Of a DNA stretch of 64,000 nucleotides, positions 60,118-64,000 are shown one piece after another. Source of the DNA: an uncultured Lachnospiraceae bacterium (lineage in GTDB: Bacteria; Bacillota; Clostridia; Lachnospirales; Lachnospiraceae); contig UQAW01000008.1 of NCBI GenBank assembly GCA_900539175.1, positions 17,369 through 81,368 of the forward strand. The letters are read 5' to 3'. Numbering within the stretch: position 1 is the first letter of the stretch; each line of letters opens with the position of its first letter. The notes beneath the pieces were generated by a model. It saw only the letters and a list, made by a program, of their open reading frames with translations, made no database searches and had not been told where the DNA came from. The translations under genes and the position numbers were made by a program.

Positions 60118-60351
60118 ATGAATAAGTTAGACGAACTTGTAGAATTACTGAAAAAAAGAGAAAGAGAAGATGAAAAATCAAAGAATACTGTCTTATGGGT
60201 TTTGGCAATTATCGGTACGGTAGCTGCCGTAGCAGGAATTGCATATGCAGTATATCGTTTCTTTACACCGGATTATCTGGAAGACTTTGAAGATGACTTT
60301 GATGACGACTTTGATGATTATTTCGAAGACGAAGAAGAAAGCGAAGAATAA
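60118..60351 (+). CDS. small single-pass membrane protein with acidic tail
   Basis: 77 residues: a charged N-terminal helix (LDELVELLKKREREDEKSK), one hydrophobic segment (about 25-47, TVLWVLAIIGTVAAVAGIAYAVY), then an Asp/Glu-rich C-terminal tail with DFDDDFDDYF repeats. The plan suggests a membrane-anchored acidic protein with a cytoplasmic or external tail; a similar type is common in Lachnospiraceae, but no function is known. AAAGG lies upstream of the ATG. A hairpin terminator follows at 60368. Confidence 0.7.
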   Translation: MNKLDELVELLKKREREDEKSKNTVLWVLAIIGTVAAVAGIAYAVYRFFTPDYLEDFEDDFDDDFDDYFEDEEESEE

Positions 60352-60367
60352 GGAAGCAGGACAGGAG

Positions 60368-60397
60368 GCTTCGGTGCTTATGTGCCGAAGCTTTCTT
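60368..60397 (+). terminator. intrinsic terminator
   Basis: A GCTTCGG/CCGAAGC stem with a loop of ten bases, followed by TTTCTT, after the small membrane protein gene. Confidence 0.75.
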
Positions 60398-60448
60398 ACG
60401 TTATGGAAGCATTTGTAGAACTATAATGAGATAAGAAATGGAGTAACA

Positions 60449-61843
60449 ATGAAAAAAGGTGAAATTTATGAAGGTATCATTGAAAAAATAGAATTTCCCA
60501 ACAAGGGACGTATTCAGGTTGGCGGGGAAACCGTAATCGTTAAAAATGGAATTCCAGGGCAGAAGGTACGGTTTGTGATTAATAAAAAGAGAAAAAACAA
60601 GGCAGAAGGGCGTTTATTGGAAGTCCTGGAAAAGTCTCCGTTGGAAAAACGAGAGCCGGTCTGCAGCATTTTCCCGGACTGCGGAGGCTGCATGTATCAG
60701 ACGATGCTTTATGAAGAGCAGCTTCAGATGAAGGCAAACCAGATCAAGGAATTACTGGATGCAGCAATTGCGGGTGCGGGACAGGTAGATGAACATGGTG
60801 CGCCTGATTATGTATTTGAAGGAATCAAGGGGAGCCCGAAAGAATTCGGCTACCGGAATAAGATGGAGTTTTCATTTGGGGATGAATACAAGGATGGTCC
60901 ATTGTCACTGGGGCTGCATAAAAAGGGAAGTACCTATGACGTGCTGACAGCAGCTGACTGTAAGATTGTACATAAGGATATGACTGATATCCTGAGCAGC
61001 GTATTGGCATTTTTTAAAGAATTGGATGCCCCCTATTATCATAAAATGTCACACGAAGGATACCTGCGTCATCTGCTGCTGCGGAGGGCGGAAACTACAG
61101 GGGAAATTCTTGTGAATCTCGTCACATCCAGTCAGAGAGAATATGATCTTGCACCTCTGGTAGAGCAGGTATTGGCGCTGCCTCTGGAAGGGAAAGTTGT
61201 AGGATTTTTGCATATCATAAATGATTCACTGGCAGATGTGGTAAAAAGTGACGAGACGAGAATTCTTTACGGGCAGGATTATTTTTATGAGACAATACTT
61301 GGATTGCGGTTCAAGATATCTCCATTTTCCTTTTTTCAGACGAATTCACTGGGCGCCGAGGTATTGTACGATACGGCACGGTCTTATATCGGTGATACAA
61401 AGGATATGACAGTGTTTGACCTGTATAGCGGAACAGGAACAATTGCCCAGATGATGGCCTCTGTTGCAAAAGAAGTGATTGGTGTGGAAATCGTGGAAGA
61501 GGCGGTGGAAGCGGCAAAAGAAAACGCTAAGATGAACGGATTGGATAATTGCAGATTCATCGCAGGGGATGTGTTGAAAATGCTGGATGAAATTGAGGAA
61601 AAACCGGACTTCATAGTGTTGGATCCGCCGAGGGAGGGGATACATCCGAAAGCACTGCCGAAGATTATTGAGTATGGCGTAGATAAGATGGTGTATATCT
61701 CCTGTAAGCCGACCAGTTTGGCGAGGGATTTGGAAGTGCTGATTGAGCGAGGGTATCGGGTTCAGAGGGTTTGTTGTGTGGATATGTTTTGTTCGACGGT
61801 TCATGTTGAAACAGTCTGTCTACTGACACAAAATCTTGCATAA
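60449..61843 (+). CDS. rlmD: 23S rRNA (uracil-C5)-methyltransferase RlmD/RlmCD type
   Basis: An SAM-dependent 5-methyluridine synthase. The N-terminal TRAM domain (residues 1-60) is followed by the iron-sulphur cysteines CSIFPDCGGC, a methyltransferase core with LYSGTGTIAQMMA, VLDPPREGIHPKAL and the nucleophile in VYISCKPTSLARDL. The 464-residue length is typical. The conserved terminal HVETVCLLT is where the coding sequence meets an accessory pocket: very similar sequence is repeated at 63785, so the 3' end has probably served as an integration site. RumA-type 3' ends are known insertion sites for mobile elements in Firmicutes. Confidence 0.93.
   Translation: MKKGEIYEGIIEKIEFPNKGRIQVGGETVIVKNGIPGQKVRFVINKKRKNKAEGRLLEVLEKSPLEKREPVCSIFPDCGGCMYQTMLYEEQLQMKANQIKELLDAAIAGAGQVDEHGAPDYVFEGIKGSPKEFGYRNKMEFSFGDEYKDGPLSLGLHKKGSTYDVLTAADCKIVHKDMTDILSSVLAFFKELDAPYYHKMSHEGYLRHLLLRRAETTGEILVNLVTSSQREYDLAPLVEQVLALPLEGKVVGFLHIINDSLADVVKSDETRILYGQDYFYETILGLRFKISPFSFFQTNSLGAEVLYDTARSYIGDTKDMTVFDLYSGTGTIAQMMASVAKEVIGVEIVEEAVEAAKENAKMNGLDNCRFIAGDVLKMLDEIEEKPDFIVLDPPREGIHPKALPKIIEYGVDKMVYISCKPTSLARDLEVLIERGYRVQRVCCVDMFCSTVHVETVCLLTQNLA
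61805..61827. repeat. rlmD-end direct repeat, left copy
   Basis: GTTGAAACAGTCTGTCTAC and the following TGAC at the rlmD 3' end correspond, with two differences, to 63785-63806. The pair brackets the SIR2-like gene and is a candidate attL/attR. Confidence 0.6.
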
Positions 61844-62007
61844 TAGACATAGAAAAATATGTAAAAACCACAAGATGTTGTGGTCTGCGAAAACAAATAA
61901 TTTGGCAAAACTAAGTGCAAAAAAGCCCGTAAATAAGGGGAATTTAGGGGAGGATGGGGTTTTGCAAAATTGTTAATACTGACCATGAGGAGCAGTTGCT
62001 TTGGTGT

Positions 62008-62038
62008 CGAGAAAAGCCCGGTAAATCAAAGATTTCCG
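62008..62038. repeat. scar repeat, internal copy
   Basis: CGAGAAAAGCCCGGTAAATC continues to TTTCCG at 62038 and matches 63806-63836 with two differences. In the right copy this sequence directly continues the rlmD-like end; here it stands alone, suggesting remnants of an earlier insertion. A second shared word, GGGGTTTTGCAAAATTGT (61956-61973), recurs at 63898-63915. Confidence 0.55.
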
Positions 62039-62183
62039 TAGCTTTGAGGCAAAAATGGATGTGTGTTTCTGTTTCCGTAGAATGACAATGCGGAAACTGA
62101 TTTACCCCAGGGGTAAGATTTTCGGAATTGTCCAGATACATTTTGGCAAAAGGGATACCTTTTCGCAAAAGTGGTTTTACATC

Positions 62184-62291
62184 ATGAAGCATGAGAAAAT
62201 GTGTAATGGTTTTGAAATTTTAAAAGAATTCGAGAGAGCCAAGAAGCAAGAAAAATTATATAAAAATGAAGCCGACAAAGTTGCTGGATAG
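62184..62291 (+). CDS. possible short peptide upstream of SIR2-like gene
   Basis: A 35-codon frame from ATG 62184, rich in Lys and Glu (ILKEFERAKKQEKLYKNE), whose TAG shares its last base with a GTG that could start the SIR2-like frame. No good ribosome site is visible and the frame extends upstream without clear coding character, so it may be chance. Confidence 0.25.
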   Translation: MKHEKMCNGFEILKEFERAKKQEKLYKNEADKVAG

Positions 62292-62350
62292 TGAAAAGAT
62301 TTATTTTACGAAAATATAATTCTGCGTTAAAGAGTGTGAGGAAAAGTGCT

Positions 62351-63676
62351 ATGGAAAGATTTGCGGGTAAGAAGTGGAAAGATATAGAGGAAAATGATAA
62401 GAAAGAATTGCTGGAAAATGCGATATGTAGAGATTGTAGAGTGGGCAGTCCATTACTGAATGGAGAAGGAATGGTTGTTTTTGCAGAAACACTTGCTGTC
62501 ATGGGAAGTGTATGTGAGGGTGTCATTAAAGTGCCTGATGAAGCAGTTTTATATAATCCATGTATAGGTAATAATGGAAAACCAATAAGCCAAAAGGAAT
62601 TAGATACAATGTTTGAAGAATATAAAATGGGTTTGAAAGATAACTTTGAAGATCAAATATATCTATTTGAGAGAAATTGTAAAAACAGTCCTCATGTTGT
62701 TTTGCTGGGAGCAGGAGCAAGTGTAGCTACTATACCAGATGGGGATAAAAATGGAAAAAAGATATCTGCAATGAAGGGCTTTATCGATAAGCTTGGGATG
62801 CGACCGGTTATATCAAGCATCAATTTACAGACTACAAGTGACAATCTTGAAGATATTTACATGGAAATGTATGAAAGAAATGATTGTGAATTACAGCGTA
62901 TTCAGTTAGAAGATGCTATAGAAAAATATTTCTGTGAATTTGAATTACCGGATACACCCACAATTTATGATTATTTATTACTTAGTCTTACGAAAAAAGA
63001 TTTGGTTGCAACTTTTAATTGGGATCCTTTGTTAGTTGAAGCATATACTAGATGCACAAGAATAACTGAAAATTTGCCGCAGATGGCATTTTTGCATGGA
63101 AATGTTGCTATTGCAACATGTGAGAAAGATATGGTTTTAGGAAGTCCTTATGCTCGTTGCTCCCGTTGCGGAGAAATGCTAAAGAAAGTTCCGTTGCTAT
63201 ATCCTATTAAGGAGAAAAATTACAATTTAAATCCATATATCTCAATGAGTTGGAAACAATTGGAGCAGTATTTGCAGATTGCATACAGACTTACAATCTT
63301 TGGATATAGCGCGCCCAAAAGTGATCAGGCGGCTATTGATATGTTAAAGCAAGCATGGGGAGCAGTAGAAGATAGAAATTTAGAGGAAATAGAAATTATT
63401 GATATTCGCCCAGAAGAAGATGTGATTAAATCTTGGGAGGATTTTATACATACGCATCACTATTCAGTATTTGATAATTTCTTTGATTCTGCGTTAGGGA
63501 AGTTTCCTAGAAGAACATGTGAATTACTATTCGATAACACGCAAATGAATCGCTGGATATATGGAAATAGAGGATTTAAAAGCGGAATGAGTTTTGAAGA
63601 GTTAGAAGTGTACTTAAAGGATTTACTGCAGAATGAAAATGAAGGTAAAGAAATATTGAATGACCCTTATATATAA
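62351..63676 (+). CDS. SIR2-like domain protein, candidate anti-phage NADase
   Basis: The central region has Sir2-type NAD-binding signatures: HVVLLGAGASVATIPDG, the TxNxD-like ATFNWDPLL, AFLHGNV with the catalytic-position His, and a late FGYSAPKSDQAA. A CSRCGEM knuckle may bind zinc. The rest (N-terminal 100 and C-terminal 100 residues) matches no family I know. The frame is open from GTG 62291, but ATG 62351 with GAGGA eight bases upstream is the better start (441 residues). Base composition is more A/T-rich than the neighbours and the gene lies between duplicated rlmD-end sequences, both signs of transfer. SIR2-like proteins in such pockets often deplete NAD in phage-infected cells; that role is inference. 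Confidence 0.72.
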   Translation: MERFAGKKWKDIEENDKKELLENAICRDCRVGSPLLNGEGMVVFAETLAVMGSVCEGVIKVPDEAVLYNPCIGNNGKPISQKELDTMFEEYKMGLKDNFEDQIYLFERNCKNSPHVVLLGAGASVATIPDGDKNGKKISAMKGFIDKLGMRPVISSINLQTTSDNLEDIYMEMYERNDCELQRIQLEDAIEKYFCEFELPDTPTIYDYLLLSLTKKDLVATFNWDPLLVEAYTRCTRITENLPQMAFLHGNVAIATCEKDMVLGSPYARCSRCGEMLKKVPLLYPIKEKNYNLNPYISMSWKQLEQYLQIAYRLTIFGYSAPKSDQAAIDMLKQAWGAVEDRNLEEIEIIDIRPEEDVIKSWEDFIHTHHYSVFDNFFDSALGKFPRRTCELLFDNTQMNRWIYGNRGFKSGMSFEELEVYLKDLLQNENEGKEILNDPYI

Positions 63677-64000
63677 AAATTAAAGTATGGCTCTGCTTGG
63701 ATATGAGGATAAGAATGTTATCCCACCCTTAAATCAACAGTTCTACTTTCGCTATGCAGTATAAAATTCCTGTTACCGAAAATATTGAAACGGTCTGTCT
63801 GCTGACGAGAAAAGCCCAGTAAATCAAAGGTTTCCGCCTGTTGGGGCCGTGTGTTTTATCGAAATTTGGAATGTAGATATGTTTCCGAAGTGGGGACGGG
63901 GTTATGCGAAATTGTATGAATATGGAACTATAAAATAAACCGCTGGGAGACTGTAATTAATTCTGTGTAAACTCTAAATGAGCTATATATCCTCTTGGAT
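63677..64000. other. right border of rlmD-end pocket, no gene seen
   Basis: It holds the rlmD-end-like repeat (63785-63806), which reads ETVCLLTRKAQ then stop in one frame, the 63806-63836 scar repeat and the GGGGTTATGCGAAATTGT word (63898-63915). Nothing else is recognisable before the window ends. Confidence 0.5.

Noticed and set aside
1..64000. CRISPR array, prophage or complete IS element
   Set aside because: No regularly spaced short repeats, no cas genes, no transposase or phage structural genes were found on either strand.

Overview
The window looks like chromosomal DNA of a Gram-positive, low-to-mid G+C member of the Clostridia, most likely a gut Lachnospiraceae (Blautia/Dorea/Ruminococcus torques type). 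The basis is Clostridia-style gene content and order (dgt-dnaG-rpoD-trmK; pyrH-frr-uppS-cdsA-dxr-rseP; araR-araA-kinase-araD), strong AGGAGG-type ribosome binding sites, intrinsic terminators, and small proteins I recognise from this family (DUF5662-, DUF6472- and DUF3006-type). The genus is inference only. Most of the window is ordinary housekeeping sequence on the + strand; nothing resembles a prophage, a full IS element or a CRISPR array.

Layout. 1-7.2 kb: the 3' end of ilvE, a PLP decarboxylase, exonuclease III, a GH13 debranching-enzyme homologue that appears to have lost its catalytic residues, a DUF5662 protein and an aminotransferase. 7.6-13.2 kb: a small protein, then an arabinose operon led by a self-regulated AraR repressor. 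13.3-20.3 kb: aspartokinase, then the pyrH-to-rseP envelope/isoprenoid/translation cluster. 20.5-26 kb: tRNA-Leu, uracil permease, hemerythrin, a D-2-hydroxyacid dehydrogenase and a SpoIID-like peptidoglycan-binding protein. 26-36.4 kb: the macromolecular synthesis genes, a nucleoside kinase, RNase P RNA, maf, an HPr-like protein and pyrBI. 36.6-44.2 kb: folC, pheA, a DUF815 ATPase and an exopolyphosphatase-polyphosphate kinase pair. 45-51 kb: a two-component system co-transcribed with a large membrane-anchored protein and an ABC-2 transporter. 52-56 kb: a CsoR-controlled copper efflux operon, then pepT. 56-61.8 kb: tRNAs, small proteins, an MBL-fold lipoprotein and rlmD. 61.8-64 kb: an accessory pocket at the 3' end of rlmD carrying a SIR2-like protein between direct repeats.

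The most interesting material is non-coding. (1) Three long inverted-repeat elements (621-887, 7224-7482, 33233-33470) have arms of about 85-110 nt that are unrelated between elements, yet each element is self-complementary and the internal-loop motifs are conserved; two fold into the same three-way junction. (2) Five related elements sit in the same orientation just upstream of + strand genes (hemerythrin, nucleoside kinase, pyrBI, folC, response regulator). Several begin close to the predicted transcription start, so they look like a leader-RNA family or a MITE recruited to leaders. (3) Two candidate small RNAs on the - strand share a promoter architecture: 11-bp-spaced CTCACA direct repeats exactly 10 bp from the -10 box, as expected for an OmpR-type response regulator. 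(4) The SIR2-like gene between duplicated rlmD-end sequences is a candidate defence gene at an integration hot spot.
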